A DNA stretch of 64,000 nt from Euonymus europaeus (lineage: Eukaryota > Streptophyta > Magnoliopsida > Celastrales > Celastraceae), in assembly GCA_963580455.1 (NCBI GenBank), contig OY756966.1, positions 17,859,001-17,923,000 on the forward strand, written 5' to 3'. Below are positions 12,300-26,800 of this stretch, in pieces. Made by a program: the position numbers and the translations under genes. Below the pieces are notes generated by a model. The model was not told the origin of the DNA. It did no database searches and saw only the letters and a program-made list of their open reading frames with translations. Every line of letters begins with the position of its first letter. Position 1 is the first letter of the stretch.

Positions 12300-14305
12300 A
12301 CTTTCTATGACAAATTGACAAAACCGTTAAGAGCTCCTCCGTAGAGAGAGTTGAGCAACTTCGGACCATCAGAGTTGCTCGGGATAGACTTTCTATTGTT
12401 CTTCTATGTCAAATTTTATGAGTATAAGCTTCCTAGATTATTTCGATGCCAAAACACCAACTTTCTTTGACAAATGGACAAAACCGTTAAAAGCTCCTCC
12501 ATAGAGAGAGTTGAGCAACTTCGGATGTGAAAGTTGCTCGGGATAGACTTTTTATTGTTCTTCTATGTCAAATTTTACGAGTATAAGCTTCCTACATTAT
12601 TTCGATGCCAAAACACCAAATTTCTATGACAAATAGACAAAACCGTTAAAAGCTCCTCCATAGAGAGAGTTAAGCAACATCGCACTATCAAAGTTGCTCG
12701 GGATAGACTTTTTATTGTTCTTCTATGTCAAATTTTACGAGTATAAGCTTCCTACATTATTTCGATGCCAAAACAACAACTTTCTATGACAAATGGACAA
12801 AACCGTTAAAAGCTCCTCCATAGAGAGAGTTGAGCAACCTCGGACTATCAAAGTTGCTCGGGATAGACTTTTTATTGTTCTTTTATGTCAAATTTTATGA
12901 GTATAAGCTTCCTACATTATTTCGATTCCAAAACACCAACTTTCTATGACAAATGGACAAAACCGTTAAAAGCTCCTCCATAGAGAGAGTTGAGCAACTT
13001 CGGACTTTCAAAGTTGCTCGGGATAGACTTTTTATTGTTCTTCTATGTCGAATCTTATGAGTATAAGCTTCCTAAAATTATTTCGATTCCAAAACACGAA
13101 CTTTCTATGACAAATGGACAAAACCGTTAAAAGCTCCTCGATAGAGAGAGTTGAGCAACCTCGGACCATCAAAGTTGCTCGGTGTACAATTTCCATTGTT
13201 CTTATATGTCAAATTTTATGAGTATAAGCTTCCTAGATTATTTCGATGCCAAAACACCAACTTTCTTTGACAAATGGACAAAGCCGTTAAAAGCTCCTCC
13301 ATAGAGAGAGTTGAGCAACTTCGTACCATCAAAGTTGCTCGAGATAGACTTTCTATTGTTCTTCGTTGTCAAATTTAGGAGTATAAGCTTCCTAGATTAT
13401 TTCGGTGCCAAAACACCAACTTTCTTTGACAAATGGATAAAACCGGTGAAAGCTCATCCATAGAGAGAGTTGAGCAACTTCGGACTATGAAAGTTGCTCT
13501 GGATAGACTTTTTATTGTTCTTCTATGACAAATTTTTCGAGTATAAGCTTCCTACGTTATTTCGATGCCAAAACACCAACTTTCTATGACAAATGGACAA
13601 GACCGTTAAAAGCTGCACCATAGAGAGAGTTGAGCAACTTCGGACTTTCAAAGTTGCTCGGGATAGACTTTTAATTGTTCTTCTATGTCAAATTTTACGA
13701 GTATAAGCTTCATAGATTATTTCGAGTCCAAAACACCAACTTTCTATGACAAATAGACAAAAATGTTAAAAGCTCCTCCATAGAGAAAGTTGAGCAACTT
13801 CGGACTATCAAAGTTGCTCGGGATAGACTTTTTATTGTTCTTCTATGTCAAATCTTATGAGTATAAGCTTCCTACATTATTTCGATGACAAAACACCAAC
13901 TTTCTATGACAAATGGACAAAACCGTTAAAAGCTCCTCCATAGAGAGACTTGAGCAACTTCGGACTATCAAAGTTGCTCGGGATAGACTTTTTATTGTTC
14001 TTTTATTTCAAATTTTACGAGTATAAGCTTCCTGCATTATTTCGATTCCAAAACAACAGCTTTCTATGACAAATGGACAAAACCGTTAAAAGCTCCTCCC
14101 TAGAGAGAGTTGAGCAACTTCGTACCATCAAAGTTGCTCGGGATAGACTTTTTATTGTTCTTCTCTGTCAAATTTTACGAGTATAGGCTTCCTAAATTAT
14201 TTCGATGCCAAAACACCAACTTTCTATGACAAATAGACAAAACCGTTAAAAGCTCCTCCATAGAGAGAGTTGAGCAACTTCGGACTATCAAAGTTGCTCG
14301 GGATA
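12300..14305. repeat. Left HOR block, partial copy 3
   Basis: Matches 8461-10466 with offset 3839 bp (24 units less 1 bp), and therefore also 1743-3748 of copy 1. Shared markers are CAAATTGAC with TAAGAGCTCCTCCGTAG, the CGGATGTGAAAG one-base deletion, TTAAGCAACATCGCAC and the CTCGGTGTACAATTTCC unit at 13177. The match ends where this copy reads GGGATACACTTTTTATT and the other reads GGGATAGACTTTTAATT. At about 12.82 kb it agrees with copy 1 rather than with copy 2. Confidence 0.88.
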
Positions 14306-16560
14306 CACTTTTTATTGTTCTTCTATGTCAAATTTTACGAGTATAAGCTTTCTAGATTATTTCGATGCCAAAACACCAACTTTATTTGACAAATGGACAA
14401 AACCGTTAAAAGCTCCTCCAGAGAGAGAGTTGAGCAACTTCGGACTGTGAAAGTTGCTCGGGATAGACTTTTTATTGTTCTTCTATGAAAAATTTTACGA
14501 GTATAAGCTTTCTAGATTATTTCGATGCCAAAACACCAACTTTCTTTGACAAATGGACAAAACCGTTAAAAGCTCCTCCATAGAGAGAGTTGAGCAACTT
14601 CGGACTATCAAAGTTGCTCGGGATAGACTTTTTATTGTTCTTCTCTGTCAAATTTTACGAGTATAAGCTTCCTACATTATTTCGATGCCAAAACACCAAC
14701 TTTCTATGACAAATAGACAAAACCATTAAAAGGTCCTCCATACAGAGAGTTGAGCAACTTCGGACTATAAAAGTTGCTCGGGATAGACTTTTTATTGTTC
14801 TTCTATGTCAAATTTTACGAGTATTGGCTTCCTACATTATTTCGATGCCAAAACACCAACTTTCTATGACAAATGGACAAAACCGTTAAAAGCTCCTCTA
14901 TGGAGAGAGTTGAGCAACTTCGGACTATCAAAATTGCTCGGGATAGACTTTTTATTGTTCTTCTATGTCAAATTTTACAAGTATAAACTTCCAACATTAT
15001 TTCGATGCCAAAACACCAACTTTCGATGACAAATGGATAAAACCGTTAAAAGCTCCTCCACAGAGAGAGTTGAGCAACTTCGGACCATCAAAATTGGCCT
15101 ATGTACACTTTTTTTTGTTCTTCTTTGTCACATTTTACGAGTATAAGCTTCCTACATTATTTCAACGCCAAAACAATAACTTTCTATGACAAATGGACAA
15201 AACCGTTAAAAGCTCCTCCATAGAGAGAGTTGAGCAACTTCGGACTATCAAAGTTGCTCGGGATACACTTTTTATTGTTCTTCTATGTCAAATTTTATGA
15301 GTATAAGCTTTCTGGATTATTTCGATGCCAAAACACCAACTTTCTTTGACAAATGGACAAAACCGTTAAAAGCTCCTCCATAGAGAGAGTTGAGCAACTT
15401 CGGACTGTGAAAGTTGCTCGGGATAGACTTTTTATTGTTCTTCTTTGTCAAATTTAGGAGTCTAAGCTTCCTAGATTATTTCGATGCCAAAACACCAACT
15501 TTCATTGACAAATGGACAAAGCCGTTAAAAGCTCCTCCATAGAGAGAGTTGGGCAACTTCGGACCATCAAAGTTGCTCGGGATAGACTTTCTATTGTTCT
15601 TCTTTGTCAAATTTAGGAGTATAAGCTTCCTAGATTATTTCGATGCCAAAACACCAACTTTCTATGACAAATGGACAAAACCGTTAAAAGCTCCTCCATA
15701 GAGAGAGTTGAGCAACTTCGGACTTTCAAAGTTGCTCGGGATAGACTTTTAATTGTTCTTCTATGTCAAATTTTACGAGTACATGCTTCATAGATTATTT
15801 CGAGTCCAAAACACCAAATTTCTATGAGAAATAGACAAAAATGTTAAAAGCTCCTCCATAGAGAAAGTTGAGCAAATTCGGACTATCAAAGTTGCTCGGG
15901 ATAGACTTTTGATTGTTCTTCTATGTCAAATCTTACGAGTATAGGCTTCCTAAATTATTTTGATACCAAAACATCAACTTTCTATGACAAATGGACAAAA
16001 CCGTTAAAAGCTCCTCCATTGAGAGACTTGAGCAACTTCGGACTATCAAAGTTGCTCGGGATAGACTTTTTATTGTTCTTCTATGTCAAATTTTACGAGT
16101 ATAAGCTTCCTACATTATTTCGATGCCAAAATACCAACTTTCTATGACAAAAGGACAAAACCGTTAAAAGCTCCTCCATAGAGAGAGTTGAGCAACTTCG
16201 GACTATCAAAGTTGCTCGGGATAGACTTTTTATTGTTCTTCTATGTCAAATTTTACGAGTATAAGCTTCAGAGATTATTTTGATGCCAAAACACCAACTT
16301 TCTATGACAAATAGACAAAACCGTTAAGAGCTCCTCCATAGAGAGTGTTGAGCAACTTCGGACTGTGAAAGTTGCTTGGGATAGACTTTTTATTGTTCTT
16401 CTATGACAAATTTCACGAGTATAAACTTTCTAGATTATTTAGATGCCAAAACACCGACTTTTTCTTTGACAAATGGACAAAACCGTTAAAAGCTCCTCCA
16501 TAGAGAGAGTTGAGCAACTTCGGACTATCAAAATTGCTCGGGATAGACTTTTTATTGTTC
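14306..16560. repeat. Recombinant copy of 4.9-6.7 kb
   Basis: Up to about 15442 this follows 4.87-6.0 kb at offset 9437 bp. Two CAAATTTAGGAG-type units then intervene (15450 and 15612). From about 15616 to 16315 it follows 6021-6720 at offset 9595 bp. Single-base changes have accumulated in both. Near 16456 one unit has a 2-bp gain in its T-run (CGACTTTTTCTTTGAC). Confidence 0.8.
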
Positions 16561-19420
16561 TTCTATGTCAAATTTTACAAGTATAAACTTCCAACATTAT
16601 TTCGACGCCAAAACACCAACTTTCGATGACAAATGGATAAAACCGTTAAAAGCTCCTCCACAGAGAGAGTTGAGCAACTTCGGACCATCAAAATTGCCCT
16701 ATGTACACTTTTTATTGTTCTTTTTGTCACATTTTACGAGTATAAGCTTCCTACATTATTTCAATGCCAAAACAATAACTTTCTATGACAAATGGACAAA
16801 ACCGTTAAAAGCTCCTCCATAGAGAGAGTTGAGCAACTTCGGACTATCAAAGTTGCTCGGGATACACTTTTTATTGTTCTTCTATGTCAAATTTTACGAG
16901 TATAAGCTTTCTAGATTATTTCGATGCCAAAACACCAACCTTCTTTGACAAATGGACAAAACCGTTAAAAGCTCCTCCATAGAGAGAGTTGAGCAACTTC
17001 GGACAGTGAAAGTTGCTCGGGATAGACTTTTTATTGTTCTTCTATGACAAATTTTACGAGTATAAGCTTCCTACATTATTTCGATGCCAAAACACCAACT
17101 TTCTATGACAAATGGACAAAACCGTTAAAAGCTCCACCATAGAGAGAGTTGAGCAACTTCGACTATCAAAATTGCTCGGGATAGACTTTTTATTGTTCTT
17201 CTATGTCAAATTTTACAAGTATAAACTTCCTACATTATTTCGACGCCAAAACACCAACTTTCGATGACAAATGGACAAAACCGTTAAAAGCTCCTCCACA
17301 GAGAGAGTTGAGCAACTTCGGACCATCAAAATTGCCCTATGTACACTTTTTATTGTTCTTCTTTGTCACATTTTACGAGTATAAGCTTCCTACATTATTT
17401 CGATGCCAAAACAATAACTTTCTATGACAAATGGACAAAACCGTTAAAAGCTCTTCCATAGAGAGAGTTGAGCAACTTCGGACTATCAAAGTTGCTCGGG
17501 ATACACTTTTTATTGTTCTTCTATGTCAAATTTTACGAGTATAAGCTTTCTAGATTATTTCGATGCCAAAACACCAACTTTATTTGACAAATGGACAAAA
17601 CCGTTAAAAGCTCCTCCAGAGAGAGAGTTGAGCAACTTCGGACTGTGAAAGTTGCTCGGGATAGACTTTTTATTGTTCTTCTTTGTCACATTTTACGAGT
17701 ATAAGCTTCCTACATTATTTCGATGCCAAAACAATAACTTTCTATGACAAATGGACAAAACCGTTAAAAGTTCCTCCATAGAGAGAGTTGAGCAACTTCG
17801 GACTATCAAAGTAGCTCGGGATACACTTTTTATTGTTCTTCTATGTCAAATTTTACGAGTATAAGCTTTCTAGATTATTTCGATGCCAAAACACCAACTT
17901 TCTTTGACAAATGGACAAAACCGTTAAAAGCTCCTCCAGAGAGAGAGTTGAGCAACTTCGGACTGTGAAAGTTGCTCGGGATAGACTTTTTATTGTTCTT
18001 CTTTGTCACATTTTACGAGTATAAGCTTCCTACATTATTTCGATGCCAAAACAATAACTTTCTATGACAAATGGACAAAACCGTTAAAAGCTCCTCCATA
18101 GAGAGAGTTGAGCAACTTCGGACTACCAAAATTGCTCGGGATAGACTTTTTATTGTTCTTCTATGTCAAATTTTACAAGTATAAACTTCCTACATTATTT
18201 CGACGCCAAAACACCAACTTTCGATGACAAATGGACAAAACCGTTAAAAGCTCCTCCACAGAGAGAGTTGAGCAACTTCGGACCATCAAAATTGCCCTAT
18301 GTACACTTTTTATTGTTCTTCTTTGTCACATTTTACGAGTATAAGCTTCCTACATTATTTCGATGACAAAACAATAACTTTCTATGACAAATGGACAAAA
18401 CCGTTAAAAGCTCCTCCATAGAGAGAGTTGAGCAACTTCGGACTATCAAAGTTGCTCGGGATAGACTTTTTATTGTTCTTCTTTGTCACATTTTACGAGT
18501 ATAAGCTTCCTACATTATTTCGATGCCAAAACAATAACTTTCTATGACAAATGGAAAAAACCGTTAAAAGCTCCTCCATAGAGAGAGTTGAGCAACTTCG
18601 GACTACCAAAATTGCTCGGGATAGACTTTTTATTGTTCTTCTATGTCAAATTTTACAAGTATAAACTTCCTACATTATTTCGACGTCAAAACACCAACTT
18701 TCGATGACAAATGGACAAAACCGTTAAAAGCTCCTCCACAGAGAGAGTTGAGCAACTTCGGACCATCAAAATTGCCCTATGTACACTTTTTATTGTTCTT
18801 CTTTGTCACATTTTACGAGTATAAGCTTCCTACATTATTTCGATGCCAAAACAATAACTTTCTATGACAAATGGACAAAACCGTTAAAAGCTCCTCCATA
18901 GAGAGAGTTGAGCAACTTCGGACTATCAAAGTTGCTCGGGATACACTTTTTATTGTTCTTCTATGTCAAATTTTACGAGTATAAGCTCTCTAGACTATTT
19001 CGATGCCAAAACACCAACTTTATTTGACAAATGGACAAAACCGTTAAAAGCTCCTCCAGAGAGAGAGTTGAGCAACTTCGGACTGTGAAAGTTGCTCGGG
19101 ATAGACTTTTTATTGTTCTTCTTTGTCACATTTTACGAGTATAAGCTTCCTACATTATTTCGATGACAAAATAATAACTTTCTATGACAAATGGACAAAA
19201 CCGTTAAAAGCTCCTCCATAGAGAGAGTTGAGCAACTTCGGACTATCAAAGTTGCTCGGGATACAATTTTTATTGTTCTTCTATGTCAAATTTTACGAGT
19301 ATAAGCTTTCTAGATTATTTCGATGCCAAAACACCAACTTTCTTTGACAAATGGACAAAACCGTTAAAAGCTCCTCCGTAGAGAGAGTTGAGCAACTTCG
19401 GACTGTGAAAGTTGCTCGGG
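16561..19420. repeat. Short-period HOR zone (2, 3, 6 and 9 units)
   Basis: Subclass order here repeats on short steps. The unit pair CAAGTATAAACTTCC then CCCTATGTAC starts near 16565, 17203, 18163 and 18643, at steps of 638, 960 and 480 bp. The GGGATACAC unit recurs 320 bp apart (17500 and 17820; 18940 and 19260) and the two pairs are 1440 bp apart. The two-unit segments at about 17360-17680 and 17680-18000 are almost identical. These are fresh local tandem duplications of two- and three-unit modules, unlike the long modules elsewhere in the window. Confidence 0.88.
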
Positions 19421-20199
19421 ATAGACTTTTTATTGTTCTTCTACGACAAATTTTATGAGTATAAGCTTCCTACATTATTTCGATGCCAAAACACCAACTT
19501 TCTATGACAAATGGACAAAACCGTTAAAAGCTCCTCCATAGAGAGAGTTGAGCAACTTCGGACTTTCAAAGTTGCTCGGGATAGAATTTTAATTGTTCTT
19601 CTATGTCAAATTTTACGAGTACAAGCTTCATAGATTATTTCGAGTCCAAAACATCAACTTTCTATGAGAAATAGACAAAAATATTAAAAGCTCCTCCATA
19701 GAGAGAGTTGAGCTACTTCGGACTATCAAAATTGCTCGGGATAGACTTTTTATTGTTCTTCTATGCCAAATTTTACAAGTATAAGCTTCCTACATTGTTT
19801 CGACGCCCAAACACCAACTTTCGATGACAAATGGACAAAACCGTTAAAAGCTCCTCCATAGAGAGGGTTGAGCAACTTCGGACCATAAAAATTGTCCTAT
19901 GTACACTTTTTATTGTTTTTCTATGTTATATTTTACGAGTATAAGCTTCCTACATTATTTCGATGACAAAATAATAACTTTCTATGACAAATAGACAAAA
20001 CCGTTAAAAGCTCCTCCGTAGAGAGAGTTGAGCAACTTCGGACTATCAAAGTTGTTCGGGATAGACTTTTTATTGTTCTTCTCTGTCAAATTTTACGAGT
20101 ATAAGCTTCCTACATTATTTCGATGCCAAAACACCAACTTTCTATGACAAATAGACAAAACCGTTAAAAACTCCACCATAGAGAGAGTTGAGCAACTTC
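19421..20199. repeat. Satellite segment before the 3679-bp duplication
   Basis: Contains a TTCATAGATTATTTCGAGTCC unit near 19627 followed by a CGACGCCCAAACACC unit and a CCTATGTAC unit carrying GAGAGGGTTG. The last two recur 480 bp downstream near 20280-20410, a three-unit step. Nothing other than satellite is visible. Confidence 0.8.
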
Positions 20200-23100
20200 G
20201 GACTATCAAAATTGCTCGGGATAGACTTTTTATTGTTCTTCTATGCCAAATTTTACAAGTATAAGCTTCCTACATTATTTCGACGCCCAAACACCAACTT
20301 TTGATGACAAATGGACAAAACCGTTAAAAGCTCCTCCATAGAGAGGGTTGAGCAACTTCGGACCATCAAAATTGCCCTATGTACACTTTTTATTGTTTTT
20401 CTATGTTACATTTTACGAGTATAAGCTTCCTACATTATTTCGATGACAAAACAATAACTTTCTATGACAAATGGACAAAACCGTTAAAAGCTCCTCCATA
20501 GAGAGAGTTGAGCAACTTCGGACTATCAAAGTTGCTCGGGATAGACTTTTTATTGTTCTTCTATGTCAAATTTTACGAGTATAAGCTTTCTAGATTATTT
20601 TGATGCCAAAACGCCAACTTTCTATGACAAATAGACAAAACCGTTAAGAGCTCCTCCATAGAGAGAGTTGAGCAACTTCGGACCATAAAAGTAGCTCGGC
20701 ATAGACTTTCTATTGTTTTTCTATGTCAAATTTTATGAGTATAAGCTTCCTCGATTATTTCGATACCGAAACACCAACTTTCTTTGACAAATGAAAAAAA
20801 CCGTTAAAAGCTCCTCCATAGAAAGGGTTGACAACTTCGGACTGTGAAAGTTGCTTGGGATAGACTTTTTATTGTTCTTCTATGACAAATTTTACGAGTA
20901 TAAGCTTTCTAGATTATTTCGATGCCAAAACACCAACTTTCTTTGACAAATGGGCAAAACCGTTAAAAGCTCCTCCATAGAGAGAGTTGAGCAACTTCGG
21001 ACCATCAAAATTGCCCTATGTACACTTTCTATTGTTCTTCTATGTTACATTTTACGAGTATAAGCTTCCTACATTATTTCGATGACAAAACAATAACTTT
21101 CTATGACAAATGGACAAAACCGTTAAAAGCTCCTCCATAGAGAGAGTTGAGCAACTTCGGACTATCAAAGTTGCTCGGGATAGACTTTTTATTGTTCTTC
21201 TATGTCAAATTTTACGAGTATAAGCTTCAGAGATTATTTTGATGCCAAAACACCAACTTTCCATGACAAATAGACAAAACCGTTAAGAGCTCCTCCATAG
21301 AGAGAGTTGAGCAACTTCGGACCATCAAAGTTGCTCGGGATAGACTTTCTATTGTTCTTCTATGTCAAATTTTATGAGTATAAGCTTCCTAGATTATTTC
21401 GATGCCAAAACACCAACTTTCTTTGACTAATGGACAAAACCGTTAAAAGCTCCTCGATAGAGAGAGTTGAGCAACTTCGGACTGTGAAAGTTGCTTGGGA
21501 TAGACTTTTTATTGTTCTTCTATGACAAATTTTACGAGTATAAGCTTTCTAGATTATTTCGATGCCAAAACACCAACTTTCTTTGACAAATGGACAAAAC
21601 TGTTAAAAGTTCCTCCATAGAGAGAGTTGAGCAACTTCGGACTATCGAAGTTGTCCGTATATACTTTTTATTGTTCTTCTCTGTCAAATTTTATGAGTAT
21701 AAGCTTCCTACATTATTTCGATGCCAAAACACCAACTTTCTATGACAAATATACAAAACCGTTAAAAGCTCCTCCATAGAGAGAGTTGAGCAACTTCGGA
21801 CTATAAAAGTTGCTCGGGATAGACTTTTAATTGTTCTTCTATGTCAAATTATACGAGTATAATCTTCCTACATTATTTCGATGCCGAAATACCAACTTTC
21901 TATGGCAAATGGACAAAACCGTTAAAAGCTCCTCCATAGAAAGAGATGATCAACTTTGGACTATCAAAATTGCTCGGGATAGACTTTTTATTGTTCTTCT
22001 ATGCCAAATTTTACAAGTATAAGCTTCCTACATTATTTCGACGCCCAAACACCAACTTTCGATGACAAATGGACAAAACCGTTAAAAGCTCCTCCATAGA
22101 GAGAGTTGATCAACTTCGGACCATCAAAATTGCCCTATGTACACTTTTTATTGTTCTTCTATGTTACATTTTACGAGTATAAGCTTCCTACATTATTTCG
22201 ATGACAAAACAATAACTTTCTATGACAAATGGACAAAACCGTTAAAAGCTCCTCCATAGAGAGAGTTGAGAAACTTCGGACTATCAAAGTCGCTCGGGAT
22301 AGACTTTTTATTGTTCTTCTCTGTCAAATTTTACGAGTATAAGCTTCCTACATTATTTCGATGCCAAAACACCAACTTTCTATGACAAATAGACAAAACC
22401 GTTAAAAGCTCCTCCATAGAGAGAGTTGAGCAACTTCGGACTGTGAAAGTTGCTTGGGATAGACTTTTTATTGTTCTTCTATGACAAATTTTACAAGTAT
22501 AAGCTTCCTACATTATTTCGACGCCCAAACACCAACTTTCGATGGCAAATGGACAAAACCGTTAAAAACTCCTCCATAGAGAGAGTTGATCAACTTCGGA
22601 CCATCAAAATTGCCCTATGTACACTTTTTATTGTTCTTCTATGTTACATTTTACGAGTATAAGCTTCCTACATTATTTCGATGACAAAACAATAACTTTC
22701 TATGACAAATGGACAAAACCGTTAAAAGCTCCTCCATACAGAGAGTTGAGCAACTTCGGACTATAAAAGTTGCTCTGGATAGACTTTTAATTGTTCTTCT
22801 ATGTCAAATTATACGAGTATAAGCTTCCTACATTATTTCGATGCCAAAATACCAACTTTCTATGGCAAATGGACAAAACCGTTAAAAGCTCCTCCATAGA
22901 GAGAGTTGAGCAACTTCGGACTATCAAAATTGCTCGGGATAGACTTTTTATTGTTCTTCTATGTCAAATTTTACAATTATAAACTTCCTACATTATTTCG
23001 ACGCCAAAACACCAACTTTCGATGACAAATGGACAAAACCGTTAAAAGCTCCTCCATAGAGAGAGTTGATCAACTTCGGACCATCAAAATTGCCCTATGT

Positions 23101-23443
23101 ACACTTTTTATTGTTCTTGTATGTTACATTTTACGAGTATAAGCTTCCTAATTTATTTCGATGACAAAACACCAACTTTCGATGACAAATGGACAAAACC
23201 GTTAAAAGCTCCTCCATAGAGAGAGTTGAGCAACTTCGGACTATCAAAATTGCTCGGGATAGACTTTTTATTGTTCTTCTATGACAAATTTTACGAGTAT
23301 AAGCTTCCTACATTTTTTCGATGCCAAAACACCATTTTTCTATGACAAATGGACAAAACCGTTAAAAGCTCCTCCATAGAGAGAGTTGATCAACTTCGGA
23401 CCATCAAAATCGCCCTATGTACACTTTTTATTGTTCTTCTATG
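20200..23443. repeat. 3679-bp-offset duplication, copy 1
   Basis: Follows the same variant order as 23880-27122, displaced by 3679 bp (23 units less 1 bp). Shared markers include AAACGCCAACTTTC (20610 and 24290), TTTGACTAATGG (about 21420 and 25100), ATCGAAGTTGTCCG (21644 and 25323) and CAAATTATACGAG (about 21845 and 25524). The match stops at the ATGTTACATT versus ATGTCAAATT choice at 23443/27122. Confidence 0.85.
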
Positions 23444-23879
23444 TTACATTTTACGAGTATAAGCTTCCTACATTATTTCGATGACAAAACAATAACTTTC
23501 TATGACAAATGGACAAAACCGTTAAAAGCTCCTCCATAGAGAGAGTTGAGCAACTTCGGACTATCAAAGTTGCTCGGGATAGACTTTTTATTGTTCTTCT
23601 ATGTCAAATTTTAAGAGTATAAGCTTCAGAGATTATTTTGATGCCAAAACACCAACTTTCTATGACAAATAGACAAAACCGTTAAGAGCTCCTCCATAGA
23701 GAGAGTTGAGCAACTTCGGACCATCAAAGTTGCTCGGGATAGACTTTCTATTATTCTTCTATGTCAAATTTTATGAGTATAAGCTTCCTAGATTATTTCG
23801 ATGACAAAACACCAACTTTCTATGACAAAAGGACAATACCGTTAAAAGCTCCTCCATAGAGAGAGTTGAGGAACTTCGG
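23444..23879. repeat. Satellite junction segment
   Basis: About 2.7 units between the two 3679-bp copies. It contains a TTCAGAGATTATTTTG unit followed by a TTATTCTTCTATG unit and GACAAAAGGACAATACCG. This ordered set recurs at 27.6, 32.9, 40.1, 47.0, 48.0, 56.6 and 63.5 kb as part of the larger modules. Confidence 0.75.
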
Positions 23880-26800
23880 ACTATCAAAATTGCTCGGGAT
23901 AGACTTTTTATTGTTCTTCTATGCCAAATTTTACAAGTATAAGCTTCCTACATTATTTCGACGCCCAAACACCAACTTTCGATGACAAATGGAAAAAACC
24001 GTTAAAAGCTCCTCCATAGAGAGAGTTGATCAACTTCGGACCATCAAAATTGCCCTATGTACACTTTTTATTGTTCTTCTATGTTACATTTTACGAGTAT
24101 AAGCTTCCTACATTATTTCGATGACAAAACAATAACTTTCTATGACAAATGGACAAAACCGTTAAAAGCTCCTCCATAGAGAGAGTTGAGCAACTTCGGA
24201 CTATCAAAGTTGCTCGGGATAGACTTTTTATTGTTCTTCTATGTCAAATTTTACGAGTATAAGCTTTCTAGATTATTTTGATGCCAAAACGCCAACTTTC
24301 TATGACAAATAGACAAAACCGTTAAGAGCTCCTCCATAGAGAGAGTTGAGCAACTTCGGACCATAAAAGTTGCTCGGCATAGACTTTCTATTGTTTTTCT
24401 ATGTCAAATTTTATGAGTATAAGCTTCCTCGATTATTTCGATACCGAAACACCAACTTTCTTTGACAAATGAAAAAAACCGTTAAAAGCTCCTCCATAGA
24501 AAGGGTTGAGCAACTTCGGACTGTGAAAGTTGCTTGGGATAGACTTTTTATTGTTCTTCTATGACAAATTTTACGAGTATAAGCTTTCTAGATTATTTCG
24601 ATGCCAAAACACCAACTTTCTTTGACAAATGGACAAAACCGTTAAAAGCTCCTCCATAGAGAGAGTTGAGCAACTTCGGACCATCAAAATTGCCCTATGT
24701 ACACTTTCTATTGTTCTTCTATGTTACATTTTAAGAGTATAAGCTTCCTACATTATTTCGATGAAAAAACAATAACTTTCTATGACAAATGGACAAAACC
24801 GTTAAAAGCTCCTCCATAGAGAGAGTTGAGCAACTTCGGACTATCAAAGTTGCTCGGGATAGACTTTTTATTGTTCTTCTATGTCAAATTTTACGAGTAT
24901 AAGCTTCAGAGATTATTTTGATGCCAAAACACCAACTTTCTATGACAAATAGACAAAACCGTTAAGAGCTCCTCCATAGAGAGAGTTGAGCAACTTCGGA
25001 CCATCAAAGATGCTCGGGATAGACTTTCTATTGTTCTTCTATGTCAAATTTTATGAGTATAAGCTTCCTAGATTATTTCGATGCCAAAACACCAACTTTC
25101 TTTGACTAATGGACAAAACCGTTAAAAGCTCCTCGATAGAGAGAGTTGAGCAACTTCGGACTGTGAAAGTTGCTTGGGATAGACTTTTTATTGTTCTTCT
25201 ATGACAAATTTTACGAGTATAAGCTTTCTAGATTATTTCGATGCCAAAACACCAACTTTCTTTGACAAATGGACAAAACCGTTAAAAGCTCCTCCATAGA
25301 GAGAGTTGAGCAACTTCGGACTATCGAAGTTGTCCGTATATACTTTTTATTGTTCTTCTCTGTCAAATTTTATGAGTATAAGCTTCCTACATTATTTCGA
25401 TGCCAAAACACCAACTTTCTATGACAAATATACAAAACCGTTAAAAGCTCCTCCATAGAGAGAGTTGAGCAACTTCGGACTATAAAAGTTGCTCGGGATA
25501 GACTTTTAATTGTTCTTCTATGTCAAATTATACGAGTATAAGCTTCCTACATTATTTCGATGCCAAAATACCAACTTTCTATGGCAAATGGACAAAACCG
25601 TTAAAAGCTCCTCCATAGAGAGAGTTGATCAACTTTGGACTATCAAAATTGCTCGGGATAGACTTTTTATTGTTCTTCTATGCCAAATTTTACAAGTATA
25701 AGCTTCCTACATTATTTCGACGCCCAAACACCAACTTTCGATGACAAATGGACAAAACTGTTAAAAGCTCCTCCATAGAGAGAGTTGATCAACTTCGGAC
25801 CATCAAAATTGCCCTATGTACACTTTTTATTGTTCTTCTATGTTACATTTTACGAGTATAAGCTTCCTACATTATTTCGATGACAAAACAATAACTTTCT
25901 ATGACAAATGGACAAAACCGTTAAAAGCTCCTCCATAGAGAGAGTTGAGAAACTTCGGACTATCAAAGTTGCTCGGGATAGACTTTTTATTGTTCTTCTA
26001 TGTCAAATTTTACGAGTATAAGCTTCAGAGATTATTTTGATGCCAAAACACCAACTTTCTATGACAAATAGACAAAACCGTTAAAAGCTCCTCCATAGAG
26101 AGAGTTGAGCAACTTCGGACTGTGAAAGTTGCTTGGGATAGACTTTTTATTGTTCTTCTATGACAAATTTTACAAGTATAAGCTTCCTGCATTATTTCGA
26201 CGCCCAAACACCAACTTTCGATGGCAAATGGACAAAACCGTTAAAAGTTCCTCCATAGAGAGAGTTGATCAACTTCGGACCATCAAAATTGCCCTATGTA
26301 CACTTTTTATTGTTCTTCTATGTTACATTTTACGAGTATAAGCTTCCTACATTATTTCGATGACAAAACAATAACTTTCTATGACAAATGGACAAAACCG
26401 TTGAAAGCTCCTCCATAGAGAGAGTTGAGCAACTTCGGACTATAAAAGTTGCTCGGGATAGACTTTTAATTGTTCTTCTATGTCAAATTATACGAGTATA
26501 AGCTTCCTACATTATTTCGATGCCAAAATACCAACTTTCTATGGCAAATGGACAAAACCGTTAAAAGCTCCTCCATAGAGAGAGTTGAGCAACTTCGGAC
26601 TATCAAAATTGCTCGGGATAGACTTTTTATTGTTCTTCTATGTCAAATTTTACAATTATAAACTTCCTACATTATTTCGACGCCAAAACACCAACTTTCG
26701 ATGACAAATGGACAAAACCGTTAAAAGCTCCTCCATAGAGAGAGTTGATCAACTTCGGACCATCAAAATTGCCCTATGTACACTTTTTATTGTTCTTCTA

